Source of the DNA: Peptococcaceae bacterium
Lineage (GTDB): Bacteria; Bacillota; Desulfitobacteriia; Desulfitobacteriales; Syntrophobotulaceae
Reading direction: 5' to 3'
NCBI GenBank assembly: GCA_012839895.1
Contig: DUML01000058.1
Coordinates: 1-54,046 of the forward strand
Length of the DNA: 54,046 bases
Shown here: piece after piece, positions 8,401 through 15,902 of the stretch
Position numbering within the stretch: the stretch's first letter is position 1
Layout of the letters: every line of letters starts with the position of its first letter
The notes under the pieces: model-generated
Databases searched by the model: none
The model's input: the letters and a program-made list of their open reading frames with translations, nothing else
Told to the model about the DNA's origin: nothing
Translations under genes and position numbers: made by a program

Positions 8401-9145
8401 CCCAAGCACAAAAGACTCTTTCACAAGCATCCAGCAAAAGATAGAGGACAAAACCCATAACGCCCATTGTGATGATGCCGGCAAACATCTTATCGTAAGC
8501 AAGTCTGCTCCAAGAATCCATAATGAAGAAACCCAATCCTTTGGTGGTGGCATAAGTCTCCACTAAAAAGAGAACAGCCAGAGCCGTACCGAGACCTAAC
8601 CTTAAAGAAGTAAGAATAGCGGGCAGACAAGCCGGAAAATAAACATGCCGGTAAAGTTCCATTTCCGTAGCCCTCAAGGAACGGACAGAAATAATATACT
8701 CTTTTTGCAGATTCCGGGCAGCATCCCTGGTAGTGACCAGAATTTGATAAAAAACAACTAAGGAAATTATTACAATCTTGGAGAGATCACCTAAGCCCAG
8801 GAGAATTAAAAAAACCGGAAGAAATACTACTTTCGGGACAGGGTAAGTCAAATAAATAAGCGGAGCCGACAATTGGCCGGCTCTTTTATTTTTACCTAAG
8901 TAAATACCCAGAGGTACTCCTAAAAGGGTAGCAATAAAGAGGCTTATTACTACCCGGTAAAGGCTTACTTGCAGGTGGATAAAGATTTCGCTGACAAAGA
9001 TAGCTTTAAGACTGCGAAAAGCAGCCAGCGGCGGCGGAAAGACAGGAGTATCCAGAATTACAGCCAGAAGCTGCCAAGCAACGAGGAGTGCCAAACTTCC
9101 GGCTAAGATATCTAACGCTTTTCTCTTTAAGCTAATCCCATGCAT
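8390..9145 (-). CDS. ABC transporter permease (SsuC/TauC type)
   Basis: A 251-residue permease with about six membrane helices. It carries the inner-membrane importer motif (EAA loop) around residues 150-175, in the stretch following TRDAARNLQKEY. It belongs to the nitrate/sulfonate/taurine importer class. Its ATG lies 1 nt after the stop of the ATPase gene (TAGTATG), so both are in one operon, and its ribosome binding site AGGGGTG lies inside the ATPase gene. Its end overlaps the convergent menA-like gene by 11 bp. Partners are the ATPase at 9147 and the binding protein at 6302. Confidence 0.88.
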   Translation of the reverse strand: MHGISLKRKALDILAGSLALLVAWQLLAVILDTPVFPPPLAAFRSLKAIFVSEIFIHLQVSLYRVVISLFIATLLGVPLGIYLGKNKRAGQLSAPLIYLTYPVPKVVFLPVFLILLGLGDLSKIVIISLVVFYQILVTTRDAARNLQKEYIISVRSLRATEMELYRHVYFPACLPAILTSLRLGLGTALAVLFLVETYATTKGLGFFIMDSWSRLAYDKMFAGIITMGVMGFVLYLLLDACERVFCAWVKA

Positions 9146-9146
9146 A

Positions 9147-9896
9147 CTATTTCACCCCTCTTAAACAGTGACGCAGAAATCCGGCAGTCTGCAAAAATTC
9201 CACCTTCCCCCGGGCCGCATAATCCCCCGCCAAGGGATTGACAAATTCCTGGCTAATCGTCCCCGGACTTCCTGACATGACCAAAATCTTCTGGCCTAAA
9301 AAAACAGCTTCTTCAATATTATGGGTGATAAAAAGAATAGTCAGTCCCGTTTCCTGCCAAAGCTTAAGAAGCCAATCCTGCATTTCTTCTCTAGTTAAAG
9401 CATCAAGGGAAGAAAATGGTTCATCCATGAGCAAAAGTTTAGGCTCTAAAACAAGAGAACGGGCAATCGCCACTCTTTGGCGCTGGCCGCCGCTTAACTG
9501 GGCAGGGAATCTTTTCTTGAGATTGAGAAGACCCAATTTGGCCAGCGTTTTTTCTATTCTCTCGGCAGCCTCAACCTTCGGCAGTCCTTTGATTTGCAGC
9601 CCCAGTCTGACATTATCCCAAACTGTTTTCCAGGGTAAAAGGCCGTAATCCTGCAGGATTAAGGCTGTTTCCTTATTATTTTCGGGCAACTGGCCATTAA
9701 GCAAAACCCGACCCTGGTAATCCCGCTTTAAGCCGGCAACAATACTAAGCAAAGTACTTTTGCCCGAGCCTGAAGGCCCGATAAGGGCTCCGATACTCCC
9801 TTGGGCCAAAGAAAGGTTCACATCCTGCAGGGCCGGTGTGAGGATATTGTTTTGGACATAAGCAGCCTGCAAAGACTCGATCTGTAAATAATTCAT
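9147..9896 (-). CDS. ABC transporter ATP-binding protein (SsuB/TauB type)
   Basis: A 249-residue ATPase subunit of the importer. Walker A is GPSGSGKSTLL, the signature is LSGGQRQR, Walker B is LLLMDEPFSSLD and the H-loop is in LFITHNIEEA. The start is placed at the ATG at 9896 (MNYLQIESLQ), after AAGGGGAT. The frame runs on upstream to 9971, but that extension begins MSCHSERSEESL, the peptide produced when a common dispersed repeat is read through, and is not protein-coding in origin. It follows the TetR gene and is coupled to the permease gene. Confidence 0.9.
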   Translation of the reverse strand: MNYLQIESLQAAYVQNNILTPALQDVNLSLAQGSIGALIGPSGSGKSTLLSIVAGLKRDYQGRVLLNGQLPENNKETALILQDYGLLPWKTVWDNVRLGLQIKGLPKVEAAERIEKTLAKLGLLNLKKRFPAQLSGGQRQRVAIARSLVLEPKLLLMDEPFSSLDALTREEMQDWLLKLWQETGLTILFITHNIEEAVFLGQKILVMSGSPGTISQEFVNPLAGDYAARGKVEFLQTAGFLRHCLRGVK

Positions 9897-9936
9897 AATA
9901 CTTAATATCCCCTTTAGTGAAGCTAAAAAATCTGCT

Positions 9937-9983
9937 AAAGACTCTTCGCTACGCTCAGAGTGACAACTCACTCAGGATGACAA
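9937..9983. repeat. Dispersed 'CHSERSEES'-type repeat, copy 2
   Basis: CTCTTCGCTACGCTCAGAGT followed by GACA is a canonical copy, with a second half-copy CTCAGGATGACA at 9971-9982. On the minus strand it translates to CHSERSEES and creates the false N-terminal extension of the ATPase gene. Confidence 0.85.
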
Positions 9984-10022
9984 CTATTTCAGGATGGCAT
10001 TTCTTATGTACCTTCACTGCGT

Positions 10023-10616
10023 TTACCAATCTTCGCTGCGTTTACCTATCCCTCGCATATTGTAAGCAATTAAAGTTTGCAATGCTTTGTCCCAGTCCTC
10101 CGGTTCCCCGTTATTTAACCAAGAAAGTATCACTTCCCGGAAGGTCCCGACAAAAGCGGTGGCGCTTACCAGGGTGTCTTGCTCGGGAATTAGCTTTAAC
10201 GCGAGAAGTTCATCCAAATCCTGCTTAGTAAACTTAATTAAATCATTTTCAATATCCGTAAATTTGGTATTCACAGCCGAAGTTATTTGCGGGAAATACT
10301 GCAAAAGGATTTTGGCCAAATGTTTTTCCTTGAGAAAAATTCTAATGCATACTTCCATGGAAGCTTGCAGCTTGTCAAAAACCGATGTATAGGCTGCCCT
10401 TTCTTTTTTGATGATATCCAATAATTCAGCATAAAGTTCTTGAACAACGGTATCGAGCAAAGCTTCCTTGTTTGTAAAATACAAGTAAAAGGTACCTGTG
10501 GCGATACCAGCCTTTTTGGCTATAGCTTTGACTGAAATTTTTCCGCCTTCACTGGCAGCCAAAACTTCTTTAGCTGCTTGAATTATTTTCGCTCTTAATT
10601 TTTTGCTGCTTTTCAA
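10023..10616 (-). CDS. TetR-family transcriptional regulator
   Basis: A 197-residue repressor-type protein. The N-terminal helix-turn-helix (about residues 8-54) contains ISVKAIAKKAG and TGTFYLYFTNKEALL, the TetR hallmark. The C-terminal helical part would bind an inducer and form the dimer; its ligand is unknown. The only in-frame start near the domain is the TTG at 10616, which lacks a clear ribosome binding site and follows a stop codon directly. A short overlapping ORF in another frame begins with ATG 42 nt upstream after GGAGAAGGAT and could couple translation. It precedes the ssuB/ssuC-like genes on the same strand, and operator-like palindromes at 10654 and 7287 suggest it controls the whole importer. 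Confidence 0.87.
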   Translation of the reverse strand: MKSSKKLRAKIIQAAKEVLAASEGGKISVKAIAKKAGIATGTFYLYFTNKEALLDTVVQELYAELLDIIKKERAAYTSVFDKLQASMEVCIRIFLKEKHLAKILLQYFPQITSAVNTKFTDIENDLIKFTKQDLDELLALKLIPEQDTLVSATAFVGTFREVILSWLNNGEPEDWDKALQTLIAYNMRGIGKRSEDW

Positions 10617-10653
10617 TTACTTTGGCAGTTCGATTATAAACCATATCCTTCTC

Positions 10654-10677
10654 CAAGCAATGAACGGTAATTCAGTA
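10654..10677. promoter_or_regulatory. Second, degenerate copy of the candidate TetR operator
   Basis: CAAGCAATGAACGGTAATTC followed by AGTA matches the left and central parts of the 7287-7322 palindrome at about 18 of 24 positions and keeps TGAAC-N5-TTCA symmetry. It lies 38 bp before the TetR start, a usual place for autoregulation. Confidence 0.55.
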
Positions 10678-10817
10678 TATGGCTAGATTTTACTCCCTCT
10701 TTTTTTAACAGTCAAGTAAGCCGCTAGGGACTGAAAAAAACACAAAAACTATTTCCATATGTACCCAGTCATGCCATATTATGCATATGATATACTGTTA
10801 AGGAGGTGATTTATTCA

Positions 10818-11069
10818 ATGGGTTGTGGCTGTGTAAGACCTATCGTTTGCCCGGCACAATATATCGTGCGCGATTTCTGCACCCCTCAGGTTGTACCCGT
10901 TATCCATCCTGTAGTCACTGTTAACCGCCAGAATATCGTGCCTGTTCCTCAGCATTTTATCCAACCTTTAACCACTAACGTCGTAGTTGCTCCTCAGCAG
11001 TTTGTCCCCGCTGCCGCAGGGTTCCTCGGTGGTCCTGGTTTCGGCTTTGCCGGTCGTCGTTTCTTATAG
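10818..11069 (+). CDS. CotD-like spore coat protein
   Basis: An 83-residue protein with the N-terminus MGCGCVRPIVCP, then a Pro/Val/His-rich middle (TPQVVPVIHPVVTV, VPQHFIQPL) and a Gly/Phe-rich end. This composition and the repeated HP.V pattern resemble the CotD family of inner spore coat proteins, which are small, Cys- and His-rich and crosslinked into the coat. The ATG at 10818 follows AAGGAGGTGAT at a normal distance; an earlier GTG lies inside that ribosome binding site and is excluded. Followed by a strong terminator. A sporulation-specific promoter was not identified. The family call is by similarity of composition, so only moderate. Confidence 0.55.
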   Translation: MGCGCVRPIVCPAQYIVRDFCTPQVVPVIHPVVTVNRQNIVPVPQHFIQPLTTNVVVAPQQFVPAAAGFLGGPGFGFAGRRFL

Positions 11070-11100
11070 GTTTGAGTCTCAATTCTTGCAATAATACAAT

Positions 11101-11153
11101 AACGGACCTCCTGGCAATGACCTAAGTCTTGCCTAGGAGGTCGTTAGTTTTTT
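11101..11153 (+). terminator. Strong intrinsic terminator after the CotD-like gene
   Basis: AACGGACCTCCTGGCAA (11101-11117) pairs with TTGCCTAGGAGGTCGTT (11129-11145) with one mismatch, followed by AGTTTTTT. Confidence 0.9.
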
Positions 11154-11220
11154 ATCCACAAACTATCCTAAATCCCCAATATCTATATTTTAATAATTCC
11201 TAATCCTAACAATAAAAGCA

Positions 11221-11604
11221 CTAACAGTAGTTTCCTTGAACGGGTGCGGGGGCTTCCAGCATGGTATAGTACCTATCAATTAACTGCTCTTTAAACTCCT
11301 CAAATTTCTGTCTCAGTTCTTCCGTTAGGCGGGCAATTTGAGTTTTAAAATTGGCTATGGCCTCCTCAAAAAGTTTTTTAAGCCTGCTGCTTTGTTCCTC
11401 CAGCCAATCCTTTACTTCCTGAAATTTTTCCAAAGCAGCTTGGTCCTTGGGGGACAAAAGTTTTTGCCGCCCCGAATCCTCAGTTTGCTTAATAGCAGTT
11501 TGCTTAAAATTCACAGGCGCAAAAGCAAATGCCGCAGTCAAAGTGCTATTGAGAAAAATAACGCTAATTACCACAAACGTAATTATGATTTTAACTATTT
11601 TCAA
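11221..11604 (-). CDS. Secreted or membrane-anchored coiled-coil protein, unknown
   Basis: A 127-residue protein with an N-terminal signal sequence (hydrophobic stretch IIITFVVISVIFL, likely cleavage after AFAF) and a highly charged helical body from about residue 45 that looks like a coiled coil (repeated KxxFEEA, LTEELRQKFEEFKEQ). The TTG at 11604 is chosen as start because AAGGAGG lies 8 nt before it; the longer frame from 11631 begins upstream of that site. One Cys is the last residue. No family was recognised. It is monocistronic. Confidence 0.65.
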   Translation of the reverse strand: MKIVKIIITFVVISVIFLNSTLTAAFAFAPVNFKQTAIKQTEDSGRQKLLSPKDQAALEKFQEVKDWLEEQSSRLKKLFEEAIANFKTQIARLTEELRQKFEEFKEQLIDRYYTMLEAPAPVQGNYC

Positions 11605-11686
11605 CCGCCATTCCTCCTTGCGCCCAAACAAAATTTTGTCAAGTCCATTAACTGTAACCTACTAGCTGTAACCCATTAATAAAGTA

Positions 11687-12568
11687 TTATCCTCCGTCCT
11701 CTTCTGCAAGCGGAAGGTGTAGGTGCTTATAAAAATCATAGAGCATATAAGCCAAAAAAATGGCTAAAAAGCCCATACTAACATACTCTAAGAAAGGAGA
11801 GGTAAAAGCAGCAATTAGATCAACCAGCAAAGAAGTTATTACAAAGAAATACAAGATAGCAAGTCTTCTGTTGATTTCCTCAACTTTATAGCGAGCTGTC
11901 ATTCTGGCGCCAAAGGGGGAGCCGATAAAAGCTCCGCCAATCAAGCAAAGGCCCAAAAGAAAATTCAACTCCAGCCGGGCACTATAACCAAGAATTCCTC
12001 CGATGGAAATAATGATAATAGCGGCCAGGCTCGTCCCGATAGCCTTGCGAGAATCAAAGCCCAGCCATTTAATAAGCAGAGGAATAGTAATAAAACCGCC
12101 GCCAATTCCAAAAAGAGCAGCCAGGAAGCCGACTATCATTCCGATGAAAAGAGCCGCGGCGTATTCATTTTTAATAACTGCAACAGTTTCGGCCGTTTTC
12201 TTTTTCTGCCTTTGGTACAAGGACCAAGCAAAATAAAGCAAGAGCAAAATAAAAAGAAAATTAAGCAGCCAATCATAGCGGCCGGAAATATATATTACAA
12301 TGCGGTTGGAGCCTTGAGTGGCAAGAGCTCCAACCGTGCCGATGACCGCAGCAATTTTCCAATTGACATTGTTCATTTTGGTATGGGTAAAAGCCCCCGA
12401 CAAGCTCGTCCCTAGAGTAAACATTAGGGAAGTGGCCACTGCCAAAGCAGGTTTAAGGCCTGCCAATAACAGGATAGGCATTACCATAATGCCGCCGCCG
12501 ATACCGAAGAACCCGGATAAAGTGCCGACCAGCATCCCAATGGGAATAAAGTACAGAACCCAAAACAT
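11687..12568 (-). CDS. TauE/SafE-family sulfite/anion exporter
   Basis: A 293-residue membrane protein with about eight helices. The two homologous halves are marked by the repeated motif GFFGIGGGIMVMP (near residue 20) and ALFGIGGGFITIP (near residue 150), the signature of the TauE/SafE/YfcA family. Members export sulfite, sulfoacetate or other organic anions; the substrate is not known here. The ATG follows GAAGAGGG at a 6-nt spacing. It is a single gene; the nitrate/sulfonate-type importer at 6.3-9.9 kb could be a functional partner, but nothing in the sequence ties them. Confidence 0.88.
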   Translation of the reverse strand: MFWVLYFIPIGMLVGTLSGFFGIGGGIMVMPILLLAGLKPALAVATSLMFTLGTSLSGAFTHTKMNNVNWKIAAVIGTVGALATQGSNRIVIYISGRYDWLLNFLFILLLLYFAWSLYQRQKKKTAETVAVIKNEYAAALFIGMIVGFLAALFGIGGGFITIPLLIKWLGFDSRKAIGTSLAAIIIISIGGILGYSARLELNFLLGLCLIGGAFIGSPFGARMTARYKVEEINRRLAILYFFVITSLLVDLIAAFTSPFLEYVSMGFLAIFLAYMLYDFYKHLHLPLAEEDGG

Positions 12569-12755
12569 AAAAAACCCTCTTCACCGGCTGAATTTGCTGC
12601 GTAAATTCCCCGTTCCGGTATAAAATATAATGTATTAGAGTATAAATATCACACACCAATATCACAAATCAAATAATAGCACATTTCCCTACTCCCTTCA
12701 ATTAATCACCTCACGAGCAGGATACCAAAAGCCTAATGACCCGGACAGCTTATAC

Positions 12756-12784
12756 TTGTCGGAAGTTTCCAAAAAGGTTATAAT
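12756..12784 (+). promoter_or_regulatory. SigA-type promoter upstream of the CorC/CNNM gene
   Basis: TTGTCG (12756-12761) and TATAAT (12779-12784) are separated by exactly 17 bp. Transcription would start near 12791, giving a leader of about 205 nt before the CorC/CNNM start. Confidence 0.7.
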
Positions 12785-12823
12785 TTAAGAAAAAGATCAT
12801 CACTTTACAAGGAGTGAAAGAGG

Positions 12824-12931
12824 ATGGATGATGTTCCTCCTGACTTACGAAGTACAAATTGTACAGTTTTCGGGCATCTTTTAAGAATATTTTGCCGCCA
12901 AGGGGCAAGTACTTACTTTAGAAGGCTTTAG
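12824..12931 (+). CDS. Possible 35-residue leader peptide
   Basis: An ATG at 12824 preceded by AAGGAGTGAAAGAGG opens a 35-codon frame beginning MDDVPPDLRS. It lies on the transcript expected from the promoter at 12756 and its stop codon falls inside the left half of a hairpin that is followed by a T-run. Acidic and Pro residues right after the start are a feature of the mgtL leader peptide of enterobacteria, where they make the ribosome unstable at low Mg2+. Whether this ORF is translated is unknown; it could be chance. Confidence 0.35.
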   Translation: MDDVPPDLRSTNCTVFGHLLRIFCRQGASTYFRRL

Positions 12932-12972
12932 TAAATCTTTGATAGATTTATGATGGCCTTTTTGTGTTTTTT
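12922..12972 (+). terminator. Possible attenuator before the CorC/CNNM gene
   Basis: AAGGC (12922-12926) can pair with GCCTT (12956-12960), and AAATC can pair with GATTT further in. TTTGTGTTTTTT follows. The stem is imperfect. Its place between a promoter and the gene it precedes suggests an attenuator rather than a plain terminator. Confidence 0.4.
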
Positions 12973-12995
12973 GACTTTTTTGGAGGAAAAGAAAA

Positions 12996-14291
12996 TTGCT
13001 TAACGGTATTTTATTTTTACTATTTTTAATTGCCCTAAATGCTTTTTTTGCCGCTTCGGAAATAGCCTTCATTTCTCTAAACGACCATAAAATAAGGCTT
13101 CAAGCCGAAGAAGGAAACCATAAAGCCCAATTAATAAAAAAACTCCTGGATGAACCAAGCAGTTTCTTAGCCACGATTCAAATCGGCATTACTCTAGCCG
13201 GTTTCTTGGCCAGTGCCTTTGCTTCCGAAACTTTTGCCGATAAATTTGTCAGCTTAATAAAATTAACCGGTGTGCCCCTCCCGGAAAACTTCTTAAAAAC
13301 AGTTTCCATGATAGTGGTGACCGTAATATTGGCCTATTTTACCCTGGTTTTGGGAGAACTTGTACCCAAAAGGCTGGCTATGCAAAAAGCAGAAGCCATC
13401 TCTCAGATAGTCGTTCGCCCGCTGCGTACTCTCTCTGTCCTCGCCTATCCTTTTGTCAAATTACTGACCCTGTCAACCAACTTTTGCGTCCGCCTCTTAG
13501 GTGTTGACCCCCATGCCGAAGATGCTCATGCTACCGAAGAAGAAATCCGCATGATGGTCGATGTAGGGGAAGAAAAGGGAACTATTGATGAAATTGAGAA
13601 GGTTATGATCAATAACATTTTTGAATTTGACAATAAAACTGTCGACGAGATCATGACCCACCGCACCAAAATCGGCGCCTTGCCGGTGGAAGCCGACTTA
13701 AATCAGGTTATTGAACTGATTAATGCCGAAAAGTATACAAGAATGCCTGTCTATGAAAAGAACATCGATAACATTATCGGTATTCTACATAGTAAAGACA
13801 TTTTTGAATACATCAGCAAAAAGCCCAGCGAAGCTTTTAACCTTAAGGACATCATCCGCCAGCCTTATTTTGTCCCCTCATCTAAAAGAACGGATGAACT
13901 CTTTAAAGAAATGCAGCGACAGAAAATTCACATGGCAATTGTTATCGACGAATACGGCGGAACTGCGGGACTGGTGACCATGGAAGACCTAGTGGAAGAA
14001 ATAGTGGGCAATATTTTTGATGAATACGACGAGGAAGAAAGTCAAATCGAAAAGTTAGACGAAAATACTTTTATGATTAATGGTTCTTTGAACCTGGATT
14101 TAGTTAGTGATTACCTGGATGTTGATTTGCCGACCGAAGATTATGAAACCTTAAGCGGTTTTATAGTCGGCCAGTTGGGGAGAATTCCCCGCAAAGATGA
14201 TCACCCCAGCCTGGAATACAACGGGTTGGTCTTTAAAGTCGAGAAAGTGGAGAACCGCAGGATAGCCAAAGTTAAAGTTTGTAAGACCTAA
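12996..14291 (+). CDS. CorC/HlyC (CNNM-like) membrane protein with CBS domains
   Basis: A 431-residue protein with an N-terminal CNNM/DUF21 membrane domain (about residues 1-190, three or four helices), a CBS pair (about residues 205-335, with EIMTHRTKI and GTAGLVTMEDLVEEIVGNI) and a C-terminal CorC_HlyC domain (about residues 350-430). The family is linked to Mg2+/Co2+ transport; the Bacillus and Staphylococcus members (MpfA-like) act in Mg2+ efflux, and the CBS pair binds nucleotide. The TTG start follows TTGGAGGAAAAG. A leader with a small ORF and hairpin lies upstream and may regulate it. Confidence 0.9.
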   Translation: MLNGILFLLFLIALNAFFAASEIAFISLNDHKIRLQAEEGNHKAQLIKKLLDEPSSFLATIQIGITLAGFLASAFASETFADKFVSLIKLTGVPLPENFLKTVSMIVVTVILAYFTLVLGELVPKRLAMQKAEAISQIVVRPLRTLSVLAYPFVKLLTLSTNFCVRLLGVDPHAEDAHATEEEIRMMVDVGEEKGTIDEIEKVMINNIFEFDNKTVDEIMTHRTKIGALPVEADLNQVIELINAEKYTRMPVYEKNIDNIIGILHSKDIFEYISKKPSEAFNLKDIIRQPYFVPSSKRTDELFKEMQRQKIHMAIVIDEYGGTAGLVTMEDLVEEIVGNIFDEYDEEESQIEKLDENTFMINGSLNLDLVSDYLDVDLPTEDYETLSGFIVGQLGRIPRKDDHPSLEYNGLVFKVEKVENRRIAKVKVCKT

Positions 14292-14297
14292 ACGTAT

Positions 14298-14558
14298 TTA
14301 TTCCAGCGCTTCCACATCTATAGCCATTTTTTCCATTCCCAGAAGAACCCGGGCTTCATTATAAATCTGATACCTTTTTCTCTGAAAAGTTCCCCATTCC
14401 ACCAAAAGCCTTAAGGCGTCCTCTTCTTTGCCCTCTAAAGCCAACCTGCTTAATAATTCCGGAAGTTCGTTGCGGATTCTATTATGTAGCCGGTGATGCT
14501 CTTCTAAAGTGGTATCTCCCCAACAATTCTTAGGCACAAAAAATCCCTCCTTGGGCAA
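14298..14558 (-). CDS. Small helical protein of unknown function, paralogue of 14705-14905
   Basis: An 86-residue, mostly helical protein with no recognised family. Residues about 30-75 (ELPELLSRLALEGKEEDALR, LLVEWGTFQRK) match the product of the divergent gene at 14705 (EIPVLLAKLILAGKRDEALN, LLIAWGTKQKD) in order and without gaps, so the two are related. The ATG follows AAGGAGGG. Its end lies 6 nt from the end of the convergent CorC/CNNM gene. Confidence 0.7.
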   Translation of the reverse strand: MPKEGFFVPKNCWGDTTLEEHHRLHNRIRNELPELLSRLALEGKEEDALRLLVEWGTFQRKRYQIYNEARVLLGMEKMAIDVEALE

Positions 14559-14704
14559 AAATTACTCTTGGAAAAAATAACTAATGAATAGCTTAAGAAG
14601 TGACTTATATACAAGTGACTTATGTATAACTTATATATTAAGTTTACCAGGTGTTGAATTATTATTACATAGGTCTTTATGAACTAAGGAAGGAGGCTTC
14701 TCCC

Positions 14705-14905
14705 ATGACCAATACTGCCAACCAGGCAGAGTTTGTCCGGGCCAAGCTAATTAAAACGGAAATACCCGTCCTGCTCGCCAAATTGATTCTAGCTGGCAAG
14801 CGAGATGAAGCACTTAATCTTTTGATAGCCTGGGGTACAAAGCAAAAAGACGAGGAAACTATTTGGCAGGATGCCAAAGCGCTCTTGCCCCAGGCAACTC
14901 CGTAG
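14705..14905 (+). CDS. Small helical protein of unknown function, paralogue of 14298-14558
   Basis: A 66-residue helical protein. The ATG at 14705 is chosen because AAGGAGG lies 8 nt before it; the frame extends upstream to 14651 but without such a site. The shared motif with the divergent neighbour is E-[IL]-P-x-LL-x-x-L-x-L-x-GK, then AL-x-LL-x-x-WGT-x-Q. Nothing in it suggests catalysis; a protein-protein contact role is a guess. It precedes the MBL-fold gene by about 50 nt and may be cotranscribed with it. Confidence 0.7.
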   Translation: MTNTANQAEFVRAKLIKTEIPVLLAKLILAGKRDEALNLLIAWGTKQKDEETIWQDAKALLPQATP

Positions 14906-14954
14906 ACTTGTCTTCTAATAAGCATATACAATTAAAAGCATAAAAACTTTAGGA

Positions 14955-15758
14955 GTGATTCCGATAACCAAGCAGAGTATTAAGATTCAATACCTTTACC
15001 ATAGCGGTTTCCGCGTTGAAACCAATAAACATATCCTAATCTTTGATTATTATCAAGGCAATGTTAATTGGAGAGATAAAACTACTTTGGTCTTCGTTTC
15101 CCATGCCCATCCCGACCATTATAACCCTGTGATTTGGAAGTGGAGAGCCACTAATCCCGCTATTAAGTACATTTTAAGCGATGATCTTCGAACCCAAATT
15201 CCTCCCGAACTCCTTGCCGGAACTTCCGGCTCAAGCTCAGGCCGAACACATGGCAAGGATAATATTAAGGAAAATTTTCAGGAAAATAATTCTGTTATTA
15301 TCCTACCTCCCTACCAAAAGGTCCGGGTAGGTGACGTGTTAATTAAAACCTACGGCTCCACTGATGTGGGTGTTTCTTTCCTGGTTGAAGCTGACGGGAT
15401 GAGAATTTTTCATGCCGGGGATTTAAACTGGTGGCATTGGTGGGGTGAGCAGGCGGAAGATATCGCCAGAGCCGAAGTAATGTTTAAAGAGGAAATGGCT
15501 AAAATTAAAGAAGACTTAGCCCAAGAGGTTGGCCAAACCATCGATTTCGCTTTCTTTCCGGTTGACCAACGGCTGGAACATAATTACTGTCTAGGTGCTG
15601 ATTACTTTATTGAAAAACTTGCTCCTAGATTTCTGATACCCATGCACTTTGGCGATCATTTGGAGACAGCGCATAAATACGCGCAAAAGATGATTAATAG
15701 CCCCACTAAAATTATTACTTTTGAAGAAAAAGGTCAAGAAATAATTCTTCAGGTCTAG
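14955..15758 (+). CDS. MBL-fold metal-dependent hydrolase
   Basis: A 267-residue metallo-beta-lactamase-fold protein. SHAHPDHYNP (about residues 50-59) is the HxHxDH metal motif, HAGDLNWWHW (about residues 151-160) supplies the next ligands and PMHFGDH near residue 235 the last His. It resembles stand-alone UlaG/YtkL-like hydrolases; the substrate is unknown. An insertion of Gly/Ser-rich and Asn-rich sequence lies near residues 90-115. The start is uncertain: the GTG at 14955 lies inside the ribosome binding site AGGAGTGAT, and no ATG, GTG or TTG occurs soon after, so an ATT or ATA start is possible. Confidence 0.82.
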   Translation: MIPITKQSIKIQYLYHSGFRVETNKHILIFDYYQGNVNWRDKTTLVFVSHAHPDHYNPVIWKWRATNPAIKYILSDDLRTQIPPELLAGTSGSSSGRTHGKDNIKENFQENNSVIILPPYQKVRVGDVLIKTYGSTDVGVSFLVEADGMRIFHAGDLNWWHWWGEQAEDIARAEVMFKEEMAKIKEDLAQEVGQTIDFAFFPVDQRLEHNYCLGADYFIEKLAPRFLIPMHFGDHLETAHKYAQKMINSPTKIITFEEKGQEIILQV

Positions 15759-15902
15759 CTCTTTTCATCCAGTCAAAATTATCTAAATACGGACAGATAT
15801 TTTTTAAGCAAACTATCTTTAACATACATATGCTTGCTAGAAAAATTTGGATAAGGTAGAATATGCTTAACTAGATTATCTCAACCATTGTTTGAGGGTA
15901 TT

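Larger units (their letters stand above)
12569..12995. other. Leader region of the CorC/CNNM gene
   Basis: This 427-bp stretch holds no long gene. It contains a good vegetative promoter (12756-12784), a 35-codon ORF with a ribosome binding site (12824-12931) and a hairpin with a T-run (12922-12972) just before the ribosome binding site of the next gene. No known Mg2+ riboswitch (M-box) motif was seen. Confidence 0.6.

Noticed and set aside
10616-10660. Alternative N-terminus for the TetR protein from the ATG with GGAGAAGGAT
   Set aside because: That ATG opens a different frame of 24 codons which ends before the regulator's domain; the TetR fold lies only in the TTG frame.
12569-12995. M-box (Mg2+) riboswitch before the CorC/CNNM gene
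   Set aside because: None of the conserved M-box core sequences was found by eye.
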